A DNA stretch of 64,000 nt, taken from NCBI RefSeq assembly GCF_033118175.1, contig NC_083693.1, forward strand, positions 23,838,481 to 23,902,480, in the 5' to 3' direction. Positions within the stretch are counted from its first letter, which is position 1. Each line of letters opens with the position of its first letter. The DNA comes from Dama dama. Its lineage: Eukaryota > Chordata > Mammalia > Artiodactyla > Cervidae. Shown in pieces: positions 31,136-41,145 of this stretch. The translations under genes and the position numbers were made by a program. Below the pieces are notes generated by a model. It had not been told where the DNA came from. It did not search any database and saw nothing but the letters and a program-made list of their open reading frames with translations.

Positions 31136-31687
31136 CTAGCGATACAAAGATGTAATTGTTTGCTGCTGGAGTGTCTGAGCACTAGCCTTTGTGGTGACCA
31201 ACAGCTCAAAATTCTGGTGAAAGGCGCTAGTACAAATGTATACTTAAGACAACCAGAGAATGAGAGAAAATACTTGCAAAGTACATATCTGGTCAGGGTC
31301 TAGTAAGCAGAAAATATAAAGAACTCAACGACTCAGCAATAAAAAGATCGATAACAATTTAAAAACAGGCGCAGGATCTGAACAGACATATCTCCAAAGA
31401 ATATATACAAATGACCAATAAGCACATGAAAATGAAGCTCTACATCATTAGGCATAGGGGTAATGCAAATCAAAACCACTTCACACCACTTCACTAGCAT
31501 GGCTACAATCATAAAGATTATAACAAGTGTTCACAAAGTTATCAAGAAACTGGAACCCTGGTAGAAACGTAAAATGGTGCAATGGCTTTGGAAGAGTGTT
31601 TGGCAATCCCTCAAAATGTTATACACAATTATATAATCCAGTAGTTCCACTCCTGAGCATATACCCATGAGAATTGAAAATATATGT

Positions 31688-31872
31688 TCAGGGACTTTCC
31701 TGGTGGTCCAGTAGTTAAGAATCGCCTTCCAATGCAGGGGACAAAAGTTCAATCTCTGGTGAGGGAACTAAGATCCCACATGCTACAGGGCAATTAAGCC
31801 CATGAGCCGCAAATACAGAGAAAGCCCATGCTCCACAACAAAAACCCAGTGCAGTCAAAATAATAAATAAAA
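31688..31872 (+). mobile_element. CHR-type SINE nested in L1
   Basis: 'gggactttcctggtggtcca', 'ggtgagggaactaagatccc', tail 'aaacccagtgcagtcaaaat'. Target duplication 'gaaaatatatgt' (31676-31687) and 'gaaaatttatgt' (31873-31884), one mismatch in 12. Confidence 0.9.
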
Positions 31873-31884
31873 GAAAATTTATGT

Positions 31885-32875
31885 CTTCCTGAGAAATCTG
31901 TATGCAGGTCAAGAAGCAACAGTTAGAAATGGACATAAAACAACAGACAGGTTCTAAATTGGGAAAGGAGTATGTCAAGGCTATATCTTGTCTCCTTACT
32001 TGTTTAACTTATATGCAGAGTACATCATGCAAAATGCTGGGCTGGATGAAGTACAAGCTGGAATCAAGACTGCCAGGAGAAATATCAATAACCTCAGATA
32101 TGCAGATGACACCACCCTATGGCAGAAAGTGAAGAAGAACTAAAGACCCTCTTGATGAAAGTGAAAGAGGAGAGTGAAAAAGTTGGCTTAAAGCGCAACA
32201 TTCAGAAAACTAAGATCATGGCATCTGGTCCCATCACTTCATGGTAAATAGATGGGGAAACAGTGACAGACTTTATTTGGGGGGGGGGGGGGGGCTCCAA
32301 AATCACTGCGGATGGTGACTGCAGCCATGAAATTAAAAGATGCTTGCTCTTTGGAAGAAAAGTTATGACCAACCTCGACAGCATATTAAAAAGCAGAGAC
32401 ATTACTTTGCCAACAAAGGTCCATCTAGTCAAAGCTATGTTTTTTCCAGTAGTTATGTATGGATGTGAGAGTTGGACTATAAAGGAAGCTGAGTGCCGAA
32501 GAATTGATGCTTTTGAACTGTGGTGTTGGAGAAGACTCTTGAGAGTCCCTTGGACTGCAAGGAGATCCAACCAGTCCATCCTAAAGGAAATCAGTCCTGC
32601 ATATTCATTGGAAGGACTGATGCTGAAGCTGAAACTCCAATCCTTTGGTCATCTGATGCGAAGAACTGACTCACTGGAAAAGACCCTGATGCTGGGATTG
32701 AAGGCGGGAGGAGAAGGAGACAACAGAGGATGAGATGGTTGGATGGCATCACTGACTCAATGGACATGAATTTGAGTTAGCTCTGGGAGTTGGTGATGAA
32801 CAGGGAAAGCTGGCGTGCTGTGGTCCTTGGGGTCGCAAAGAATCAGACACGAATGAGCGACTGAACTGAACTAAA
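31885..32875 (+). mobile_element. BovB LINE 3' third with decayed reverse-transcriptase end
   Basis: The longest BovB copy here. It starts 'cttcctgagaaatctgtatg', passes an encoded R-YADD-TT motif (YADD at 32099-32110), the catalytic signature of the RTE reverse transcriptase, and ends 'gaatgagcgactgaactgaa'. The + frame is interrupted; the last open piece (32263-32733, 156 codons) runs through a 16-base G-run at 32279-32294 that gives five glycines in place of the usual codons. Not a functional gene. Confidence 0.95.
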
Positions 32876-33000
32876 CCTGGAAATCATACATGTGTGTTCA
32901 GAGCAGCATTATAGTAGCCAAAAACTAGAAACAATTCAATTATCCATTGACTGATGAATGAATAGACAAGATATGTATATCCATACAAAAGGCCACCACA

Positions 33001-34049
33001 GGCAGCAGAGAAGAAAGGGAAGAAGAGATGCAGGAGGTCCAGGCAACCCGGCTCTCCGTGGGCATAAGGCTGAAGGATGCTAACTTGGCTAGCTGCAGCC
33101 ACACCAAAGCTACAGAAACACATTCAGGAGAGGCAAGGCCTGAGTATCCTCAGGATTTCACAGAAAGCCCTGCGTACAAATTGGACTTCCAGGTTAAAGA
33201 CAAGCCGTTCTTGCTGAGGAGGGGCAAGCATCCCTTTCTGCCACTGGACATTCTGAAATGGCCGGGCTTGGCAAGGAGGGGGTCTTATCCTTGTGCCCCA
33301 GGAAGAAGGTTCCCGGAGGGGTAAGCAGGGCTATTTCTAAAGAGCCAAGCTTCCTGTGCCCGGTCATGCTGCCCTCCACAGCCCCACCAGAGGTCCAGAG
33401 AGGAAATGCACAAGACCAAAGGTCAATGTACACAGCGTCGCCCCTGGCACAACATCCTGTGGGTGGTTCCACCCCCAGAGGCCCACCGGCGAGCCTCCTT
33501 AGCGCTGCTATCCTGGAGTGTGGTGCTGGGGATGGAGCACACCCCATGGACACCCATTGGCAGATCCCACCTTGAAGTCACCTGTCACCCCCCGGCTTTG
33601 CCATTCCATGGTGACAAGTTCCTGTCAACTGCTGAATGTTTCCCGAAGGATGGGTACCAATCCTCCTTAGAGGAGAATTTTGACAACTCAGGTCGTTATC
33701 TTTCTCTCCTTGGCCTTTGAGCATTAGAACTAAACTGGGAAAAATGGGTCCTGGTTACCTTCTCTCTTTTTAATGTAAAAAAAAAAAAACCAAACCCTCC
33801 ATTAGAGACATTTGGGCATGAGGAGGGGCGGGAAATGTATAATTCTTTTAAGTCCTTTTCCTTAAGTTCAGTACTACATACCCACCCTGTACTACAGTTT
33901 GGGAGTCTATATTTCACTTGATCATCTATCATATGCATTTGAATGTAACACTATAGTTTTCAGACTATGATCTTTAATACCTGCAAAAGTATTCCATCCT
34001 TTTCATAAATCATAATTGACTGGACCATTTGACATGTCATTTCTTTTGA
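33001..34049. other. Unassigned unique stretch
   Basis: Mixed-composition DNA. Frames of 98-119 codons (for example 33028-33324) overlap on both strands; none resembles a known protein. An A-run lies at 33778-33789. No repeat recognised. Confidence 0.4.
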
Positions 34050-34125
34050 TTTTTTTTTTTATTGAAGTATAGCTGAGTTACAATGTGTTATTTTCTGCTG
34101 CAGGGCAAAGTGATTCAACATCTCA
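34050..34125 (-). mobile_element. L1 3' end fragment
   Basis: T-run followed by 'attgaagtatagctgagtta caatgtgtta' and 'ctgctgcagggcaaagtgat tc', the antisense of an artiodactyl L1 3' end. Confidence 0.65.
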
Positions 34126-34780
34126 GTTCTTGACACTACCAGTGAATTTGTACCTTTGCTTTGTCATCTCAGGCCCATTTGAAAGGTTCTTAGCAAGAGC
34201 CCTTGAGTTCACAAAATTTGTCCTCTTTCTCTGTTCATGTAAATGGAGGCCACTCGCTGTCTTTTCATTCTTTTTTTTTTTTTTTTAAGTTCCTTACATG
34301 ACCTTTCTTTTGAATAGGTCTACCAGGTAGAAGACACTTTTATTTCCTAAGTTACTATTTTAATATAATAAAGGAAGCTTCCTCATTAGAGGAAGACACA
34401 AGAGGGGGAATGCACAGATTTTGCTATAAAGCCTTGTTTTGCCTCTGGAGAGGGCCAGCTGTGCCCGGAAGTTTCCATACATAAACATACTTAAGGCTTC
34501 TTCCCCTCAGACCTGGGTAGAGATGAATGTGTCTTAGTGAGTCATCAGCACCAATGACTTTCCAGTCCCTCCGATTAGCCGTGAACCCCAAAAGGTGTTT
34601 CTGTCCAACATGACCTTGAGTGCTCCTCAATGGTGCTGCCGTGCTGCCTGGAAGCAAGGGGATCTGGCAACTACCGGCAGGGGTGGAGCTGGTCCCGCCG
34701 GCTGCTCAGGACTGACACCTCTGGCGAGAATGTAGACTGACCAGCCGTATGACACCAGACCAGCTGCTTAAGCTTGTACG
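34126..34780. other. Unassigned stretch with T-run
   Basis: T-run at 34271-34286. No gene or repeat family recognised. Confidence 0.4.
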
Positions 34781-34988
34781 TTGCTGTTCTGTCGCTAAGT
34801 CATGTCTGACTCTTTGCGATCCCACTGACCATAGCCCGCCAGGCTCCTCTGTCCATGAGATTTCCCAGGCAGGAATAATGGACTGGGTTGCCATTCCTTC
34901 TGGAGGGGATCATCCTAACCCAGGGATTGAACCCATGTCTCCTGCATTGCAAGTGGATTCTTTACCACTGAGCCACCAGGGAAGCCCC
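34781..34988 (-). mobile_element. Bov-tA SINE
   Basis: Antisense: 'gttctgtcgctaagtcatgt ctgactct' to 'ccactgagccaccagggaag cccc'. Full length with BovB part and tRNA head. Confidence 0.95.
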
Positions 34989-35379
34989 CCTAACTTTATA
35001 TAGAAAAAGTTAAACGAGTGATCTTGAAGTCTTCTCAGTTCTTAAATGACAAAAGGCCTGTCCTCATGGGCCGGGGATCCAGGGGGACCTGGGGACTTGC
35101 ATCTGGAGAAAGAGGCCCACACTGAACCTGTGACCGTGAGCTAGCACACAGCACTGCCTGACCCCTGCCTTTCCATCACCGAGGGATATTTACAGGTTTA
35201 AAGGAAATGTCAGATGATTCTTAACCAAGATAACAGGAGAAAGAGATGAGGTGTTTGAGGATGCCAGAAACTCTAGAGTTATCCCGGAGTTTTCTCTTCT
35301 CTCTACAATCTTTCCCTGCTCCTCACCACAATCCATCAGGAATTCCTAACAACTCATCTTCAAAAATCTCTGTCGTAGA
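34989..35379. other. Unassigned stretch
   Basis: Nothing recognised between the SINE and the next L1 end. Confidence 0.4.
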
Positions 35380-35785
35380 CCTAAAGATTATCATACTAAG
35401 TGAAGTCAGAGAAAGACAAATAAAATATGATATCTCTTCTATGTGGAATCTAAAAAAAACAAAAAATGATACAAATGAACTTATTTACAAACAGAAACAA
35501 GACTCATGGACATAGAAAACAAACTTACAGTTACCCAAAGGGGAAGAGGGAGCGGGAGGGATAAATTAGGAGTTTGGTATTAACAGATACACACCACTAT
35601 ACACAAAACAGGTAAACAAGGGCCTGCTGTATAGCATAAGGAACAATATTCAATATTTTATAATGACGTGTAATAGAAAAAAAAATAGACACACGCACAC
35701 ATACATATCCAAATCACTTCCATACACTTGAAACTAACACACTGTAAATCAACTATACTAGGTTTAAAAAAAGAAAAAAAAAAAC
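35380..35785 (+). mobile_element. Artiodactyl L1 3' end
   Basis: 'attatcatactaagtgaagt cagagaaaga', 'cttctatgtggaatctaaaa', 'gggcctgctgtatagcataa', 'acttgaaactaacacactgt aaatcaacta' and an A-rich tail at 35764-35782. Confidence 0.9.
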
Positions 35786-35799
35786 TCTGCCAAGTCCAT

Positions 35800-36310
35800 C
35801 TGAGTCTATCACTGCCCCCACAGCACAGCCTGGTCATCCAGGCTATGATTTTACCCCAGCTGCTGCAACAGTCTCCTAATTATTACCCGTCACCCATTCA
35901 CTCAGCAGCAAAACATCAGCAGATCACATCACTCCTCTGTAAACCCTGAGAATGAAAACAACCCTCTAAGGCCTCACTGTCTCCTACAGGGCCCTGCAGT
36001 CCTCTCTCCACCTCCCTCAGCATCAGCTCTCCACATCCCTCCCGCTCACCCGGCCACAGGGGTTTTATTTCGGTTTGTAGTACGCGGTAACAGGGCCTTT
36101 GCACACACTCTCCTTGCAGAGCTAGTGCTACCCTCCCCCAGCGCTCACCACAGCTCGTCATTACTGTCTGCCTACTCACTTATGCATCCAATCACTGAGC
36201 GCCTCCTTACTAAAACGTCAACACCACGATTCCAGGGCCCTGGTCTTTGTTCCCAGCACCCAGTCCAGAGCCAACCACATAGAAAATACTGATGAGTGAG
36301 TAAAGAAAGT
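35800..36310 (+). mobile_element. L2 LINE 3' portion
   Basis: Sense L2: 'ctgctgcaacagtctcctaa', 'cagatcacatcactcctctg', 'acagggcctttgcacacact', 'gattccagggccctggtctt', 'ttcccagcacccagtccaga'. Near the full 3' 500 bases. Confidence 0.75.
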
Positions 36311-36371
36311 ACAAAGTCTATAGCAGAATATAAATTGTCCAGATAATTCAACAAGGGCCTGAGTACTTGCT

Positions 36372-36560
36372 CTTCCCTTCTCCAGGGGATCTTCCCAACC
36401 CAGACTCGGGTTCAATCCCTAAGTTGGGAAGATCCCCTGGAGAAAGGAATGACTACCCACTCCAGTATTCTTGCCTGGAGAACCCACGGGCAGAGGAGCC
36501 TGGTGGACCACAGTCCGAGGGGTCCCAAAGAATCCAACAGGACTGACTGAGTAACATTTT
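36372..36560 (+). mobile_element. Bov-tA SINE with fold-back 5' part
   Basis: The right part is ordinary Bov-tA ('gaatgactacccactccagt attc', 'gcagaggagcctggtggacc'). The usual head is replaced by an inverted copy of the element: 'ttctccaggggatcttccca ac' (36378-36399) is the exact reverse complement of 36423-36444, with a 23-base centre. Confidence 0.9.
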
Positions 36561-37009
36561 CACTTTCTCGAATAGAAAATATAGGAGAATGGTTAAAATA
36601 GGAGTGTAGGAAGGAGATTTTAATCATTGACATATTAAAATATGAATTTAGAAAGTTTCAGGCAAGTGTGATGTTTCTGTGTACACGTGTGTGTGTATGC
36701 CTCATCTCAGGATGGCCACCATCAGTTCTGCTTGGCCGGACAGCCCCCCCACCCCTCACATTGCTTCACAAGTGACTCGAGTGTCCAGATCTCAAGGAGG
36801 GCTTCCCCACAAAGGACACCTCACGGGTAAAGAAGCAATCACCGAAGTCCCCGCTTCAGATTTTCAGACCCTCCATGACTTCACTGTGTCCGGTCTGCTT
36901 GCCAAGGGCCAGGCAGAGGGATAAGGCTCCAAAGGGAGCCGGTAGTGAGAGAGGCTGGGATCGAACCGCGGCGACCTGGGATGCTGGGCTGCAGTGCTTG
37001 CACCTGGAA
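36561..37009. other. Unassigned stretch
   Basis: Short GT run near 36685-36697; otherwise unique-looking. No gene. Confidence 0.4.
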
Positions 37010-37432
37010 AAACGTCTCCTGGAGCAACAAAATGCAAAGAAACTATAAGGACTAGAAATAAGCGCAACTGCGCCCATGTGCAGGTGGGGCAAATTATGGA
37101 CAAGATACGAAAAGACCAGAAATCCAAGTGCCCCTTCTAAGGAGCCAGGAGCAAACAGGGTGTTGGGAGCAAAAACGGGGTACTACGCACACCTCCTCAC
37201 CAAAGGGGTGGGCAAACCCCATAAGCCAGCCCTCTGGCCAGACCACTGGGCACACCCCTACCCTCACCCCATATTAGGAACCAGCTTGCCCCCCCCTTGG
37301 GGAGCGAGTTGGCAACGGAACCTGTTACTTGTTTTCACGCCCCCTTGCTGCAACAGGTGCCCCAAGAAGGCTTTGTCTAAATTTCTTAACTGACCTCTTA
37401 TCAATATCTATTGATTCAGGAAGGTCACAAGT
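37010..37432 (+). mobile_element. Ruminant ERV solo LTR (probable)
   Basis: 'caggtggggcaaattatgga', 'ggggtactacgcacacctcc', 'accactgggcacacccctac', 'gttacttgttttcacgcccc' and 'atcaatatctattgattcag' look like the U3-R-U5 order of a ruminant endogenous retrovirus LTR. No coding part is next to it. Ends and family are uncertain. Confidence 0.5.
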
Positions 37433-37735
37433 AGGTGAACACAGAAGCCAAAGCCACTCGGAGCCCAGCCCTGCAGCTGCTGGTACCGAGAGGAGGGTTC
37501 ACCAGAAGCCAGGGCAGCCAGCTCGCCCAGCACTTCATCTCTTCAGGGGACATCTCTCAAGCCTCCTGGATAATAGGGCTCCCCCTCGGTGGCCTTGTCC
37601 TTCTTGCTCCGCAGCTCAGAAACCTGGAGCTGCTGAAACCCCGCGGGGCTCACATGCTTAGAGAAGGGCCCCAGAGGCCTAAGCCAGCTTTAGAGTCTTA
37701 CGGGGGGCCTTGCACAAGGATACAGAAATCATAAA
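37433..37735. other. Unassigned GC-rich stretch
   Basis: Unique, GC-rich, no gene or repeat recognised. Confidence 0.4.
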
Positions 37736-37930
37736 AATAATAGCAATGCTTACGTAGGGCTTCCTAAGTGCCAGCGGCTCTTCTAAGCCCCTCAGGTATA
37801 TCAACATGGCCTATCAACAACCCTAAGAAGGCATTTCGCAGATGAGGGAAACTGAGGCACAGTAAGGCTGTGCAACATGCCCGAGGCCACCATGCCGAGA
37901 AGTGGGTTGTCAGAGAGGGTGTGCGTGTCG
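37736..37930 (-). mobile_element. MIR SINE
   Basis: Antisense MIR: 'aatagcaatgcttacgtagg', 'ctaagtgccagcggctcttc', 'gatgagggaaactgaggcac', 'gcaacatgcccgaggccacc'. Confidence 0.8.
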
Positions 37931-38221
37931 CAGATGGTTCCACGCCCAGGTTTCCATTGAAGAGCAGACAGTGAGTGATGACTGGCAGTGTGAGGCCACA
38001 GCCAAGGGCCCACCCAGGGGCGCCCCCACCCAGGATGAGCGATGGTGGGAGACTGTCCTCAGCCCTTAGGCCTAAAGAGGCAAGCGGAGAGAACCATGCC
38101 ATGGATGCCCAGCCAGAGCTGGCCTAGGAAGGGGAAGGCAGAGCCATGGCCTAGCTGGGGTGGGGGTGGAGACAGGAAGACACATCCGAGTCATCTCTTT
38201 CTCACTCAGGGCTCCGTATAA

Positions 38222-38347
38222 GTGTATGCTCAATCTCTCAGTCACGTACAACTCTTTGTGACCCCATGGACTGTAGCCCACCAAGCTCCTCTGCTCATGG
38301 GATTTCCCAGGCAAGAATCCTGGAGTGGGTTGCCATCTCCTCTTCCA
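38222..38347 (-). mobile_element. Bov-A monomer
   Basis: 'ctctcagtcacgtacaactc', 'gaccccatggactgtagccc', 'tggagtgggttgccatctcc'. No tRNA head. Confidence 0.9.
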
Positions 38348-38409
38348 AAAGGGGTCTGATGTCCTGCTAAAGCCTCCCAGTGGGCCTCCATTTCATCATT
38401 AAACAGGGG

Positions 38410-38622
38410 AATCATGCAGCTGCTACAGAAAACAGTAAGCTGATACAGAAGACCCAGGTTCGATTCCTGGCTCGGGAAGATGCCCTGGAGAAGGAAACGG
38501 CAACCTGCTATTTTCCCACAAATAATCTTGCCTGGGAAATCTCACCAACAGAGGAACCTGGCGGGCTACAGTCCATGGGGGTCACAAAAGAGTCCGACAG
38601 GGCTTAGTGACTAAATAACAAC
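38410..38622 (+). mobile_element. Bov-tA SINE (diverged)
   Basis: 'gacccaggttcgattcctgg', 'ctggagaaggaaacggcaac', an extra 'tattttcccacaaataa' in place of the usual 'ccagtattc', then 'cctggcgggctacagtccat'. Head is poorly preserved. Confidence 0.8.
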
Positions 38623-38623
38623 A

Positions 38624-38652
38624 CCCCCCCCCCCCCCCACACACACACACAA
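38624..38652. repeat. C-run followed by (AC)n
   Basis: 15 C at 38624-38638 followed by an (AC)n of about 7 units. It sits at the tail of the preceding SINE. Confidence 0.95.
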
Positions 38653-38769
38653 GCATGCACAGAGACACACACACAGCCCAGAGCAAGCTCTCGGTCTCTT
38701 CCCAAGAGAATAGTTCAACCTTCTCCCTGGGCCAGTGGAACCCGCCTGCTTTCTCCCTGCCCTGGAGCA

Positions 38770-38955
38770 ATTTTGCCCACAGTCATGCAAGGGAAGGAGG
38801 GGTGAGGGGTGAGCCTGCAGAATTAATTTCGCATTGTAGCTGCCTAACGACCTTTAATTGCACGGCTGTAAGCTTGCACATTAATGCAGGCAAAACCAGG
38901 CCTCAGTTTAAAAGGGCATTTTCCTCCCACCCTCCACCTCTGCCTCCCTGTCAAT
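38770..38955. other. Candidate conserved noncoding block
   Basis: CpG-poor unique DNA with dense homeodomain-like cores: 'aattaatttcgcattg' at 38821, 'cctttaattgcacgg' at 38851, 'cacattaatgcaggc' at 38878. The most enhancer-like block by eye. Inference from motif density; no alignment was possible. Confidence 0.3.
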
Positions 38956-39439
38956 AAATCACTCTGGTAAAATGGCAGGATGGCAAAGCCGGAGGCCAGA
39001 GGTCCAGGGGGCCCTCCCGGGCCGGATCCCTCATTAACATTTAGCAGGCCTGCCCAGATGGTCTCGAGCTGCCCGAGGAGGGGCGGGAGGGGGCCTGGGC
39101 CCGTCAGAAAGTGGCATACACAAGCCTGAGAGGTGGCCGCAGTCAGAGTATTTACCCAGGTCATCCCGTGGGAAATGAGGTTCACTCAGTACAAAACACT
39201 GGCTGGCATGGGGGTGTCTGGGCACAGGAGGCTCTCTGGGCTGCCAAAGGAGACCCTGAGCTTTGACGAATACCCGCAGGTGCCCCGATGCAAACACAGC
39301 CAGGGAGGCTGAGGACGTTCACAGGACCGTGTGAGTGTGCATCAAGGTGTCTGCCGGGGGCCGAGAGGTACCAGAGTGATGCTCCTGAATGACCCTGCTG
39401 CAGATCCTGAACTACGGAAAGTGCTCTACATTCCTGAGG
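38956..39439. other. Unassigned GC-rich stretch
   Basis: Nothing recognised; frames up to 113 codons on the minus strand have no domain. Confidence 0.4.
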
Positions 39440-39560
39440 GCTGGAACATGCGCCCCAGAGCCAGACTACTGGGCTCAAGGCCTGCCTGCTGCTGCTGCTC
39501 TCCAGCTGTGTGACTCTGGGCAAGTGACTTGACTTCTCTGTGCTTCAATCAGTGGCCCAC
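39440..39560 (+). mobile_element. MIR SINE (partial)
   Basis: Sense MIR: 'cagagccagactactgggct', 'tccagctgtgtgactctggg caagtgactt', 'ctctgtgcttcaatc'. A CTG triplet run (39485-39496) interrupts it. Confidence 0.75.
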
Positions 39561-40254
39561 GGGGAGGGCTCGGGAACACACCAGTGGGAGGGTGGCAAGG
39601 TTCTGGGCAGCACCCTGTGGATTGTGGGGGCTGCTGATGGCTTTACAGCTGGGGAGAGGTCCTGGGCAGAGGTGGATGGAGGAAGCAGGAAGGAGGCCTA
39701 GGAGTACCAGGTCCGGGCTAGGACACTGGATGGGGAAGAAGGGGCAGCAGCCTGGCACCTTCTCTGGTTCCACCAGCTCACATGTCCACGTGCAGGTCCC
39801 AAGAAAGGCCCCTTTCAACAAGAGGTGTGGAGCGGGTGGGAGGACTGCAGCCAGCATCCGCTGCCTTCCCCAGGCCAGAGAACAAGTGGGGAGTGGGAGG
39901 GCTGGCCCTCTGCAGAACTGTGGGGGAGACCACGTGGTCTGCAGAGCTGGGCAGTGGGGAGTCCTGCTGCAGGGCCACGTTCCCCTCCGCAATGCCCAAG
40001 GCACTTCCCGGAAGAGGGCAGGTGTCAGGCCAAGGTTTCGCCTAGAGGTGGGACAGCATCATGGCCTAAGTTTAGGAAACCTCCAGGCCTGTCCTCTTTG
40101 CCCAGCTCCTCCAGAGAAGGCTAAAAGCTACTGATGACCTAACTCTGCTTTCTTTCTCTACTAACCCTCTCATCTATCCCTCTGTGCCTCCTAAGTGTAA
40201 GATTGCTAAATTAAAAATGGCAGTCCCTGACCAAATCTAGAGCTGCCAACCACT
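39561..40254. other. Unassigned GC-rich stretch
   Basis: GC-rich DNA with a 201-codon frame (39529-40134, + strand) that begins inside the MIR and has low-complexity, Gly/Arg-rich translation. Not called a gene. Confidence 0.4.
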
Positions 40255-40480
40255 GAGGCTGTAGAGTTAGATTCTGGGGTCTGTGGATGTGGGTGCAAAT
40301 GCCGCAGCACCACATACTAGCTGGGTGTTTGTGGGCAAGTTAATCGCTCTGGCCTCAGTTTCCTTACCTGTAAAATGGGAACAATACTCCTTCTTATACT
40401 TGTTTTAAGGGTTAAATCAGTAAATATACATCAAACATCTAAAGCACCTTGGCACCTAGAAAGAACTACTGGAATCACAG
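40255..40480 (+). mobile_element. MIR SINE, near full length
   Basis: Sense MIR: 'gtagagttagattctggggt', 'gtttgtgggcaagttaatcg', 'cctcagtttccttacctgta aaatggg', 'gttttaagggttaaatcagt', 'aaagcaccttggcaccta'. Confidence 0.9.
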
Positions 40481-40704
40481 AAGAAACCATCTTGTAACTA
40501 TGACACAAATACCTAGATACCAAAAAGCCATGTTTTCATTTTCTATTTAAGCTGCAGTGTTGCACATGAGCTAATCCAGCCTACACACAGCTGCTGGATT
40601 AATTCTCCTCAAATGCCATATCATCCCATCACTTTTCAACTAAATGGGTTACCCCATGACTACCAGGAAAGTTGGTAGGAAGAGAAGGACAGGAGGAAAG
40701 GAAG

Positions 40705-40915
40705 GTTATTGAGGCCCTTCTATTTTCCTGACCATGTTCTAGCATTTTATAGACAGTATTTCATTTAAACTTTGCAAGAAGTCTCATAACACAGATGGTA
40801 TTCTCCACATTTTAAAGATGAATAAATTTAGGCTCAGAAAGTGGCAGTAGTTTGCACAGTTTGATCAGCAGCAAAACTGACATCTGAATTCAACACCAAA
40901 GCCTATTTCTCTTTT
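40705..40915 (-). mobile_element. MIR SINE
   Basis: Antisense MIR: 'ttattgaggcccttctattt', 'tttcatttaaactttgcaag', 'ccacattttaaagatgaata', 'gacatctgaattcaacacca'. Confidence 0.8.
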
Positions 40916-40954
40916 AATAATAATAAAAATATTAGGAAGAGGAAGAAAGATAAT

Positions 40955-41145
40955 TATGGTGACAGCTGATTTTCATCAGGTGCTTACTCTGAGCCATGTG
41001 ACACTCTAAATGCTTCATATGCATTAACCTACTCATCTTGAGAACAGCCTGATGAAGTGGGTACTATTACCAATTGCACCCCCATTTTACAGATGTGAAA
41101 ACTGAGGTCAAGTAACTTACCCAGGACTGCCTACCTTGGAAGTGG
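40955..41145 (-). mobile_element. MIR SINE
   Basis: Antisense MIR: 'tcatcaggtgcttactctga', 'ctaaatgcttcatatgcatt', 'cccattttacagatgtgaaa', 'actgaggtcaagtaacttac'. Third MIR in under 900 bases. Confidence 0.9.

Larger units (their letters stand above)
31250..33000 (+). mobile_element. L1 LINE fragment split by CHR SINE and BovB
   Basis: L1 text 'gaaaatacttgcaaagtaca', 'ccaataagcacatgaaaatg', 'ggtaatgcaaatcaaaacca', 'tgagcatatacccatgagaa' stops at about 31687 and resumes at about 32876 with 'gagcagcattatagtagcca aaaac' and 'gaatgaatagacaagatatg'. The gap is filled by two later elements. Confidence 0.85.

Noticed and set aside
32263..32733. 156-codon frame as a host gene
   Set aside because: It is the C-terminal part of the BovB reverse-transcriptase polyprotein, truncated and out of frame with upstream parts.
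33028..33324. 98-codon frame in unique DNA as an exon
   Set aside because: No splice acceptor/donor pair or known motif fits, and overlapping frames of equal length exist on the other strand.
39529..40134. 201-codon open frame as a gene
   Set aside because: Begins inside a MIR and its translation is low-complexity Gly/Arg-rich; GC-rich DNA gives such frames by chance.
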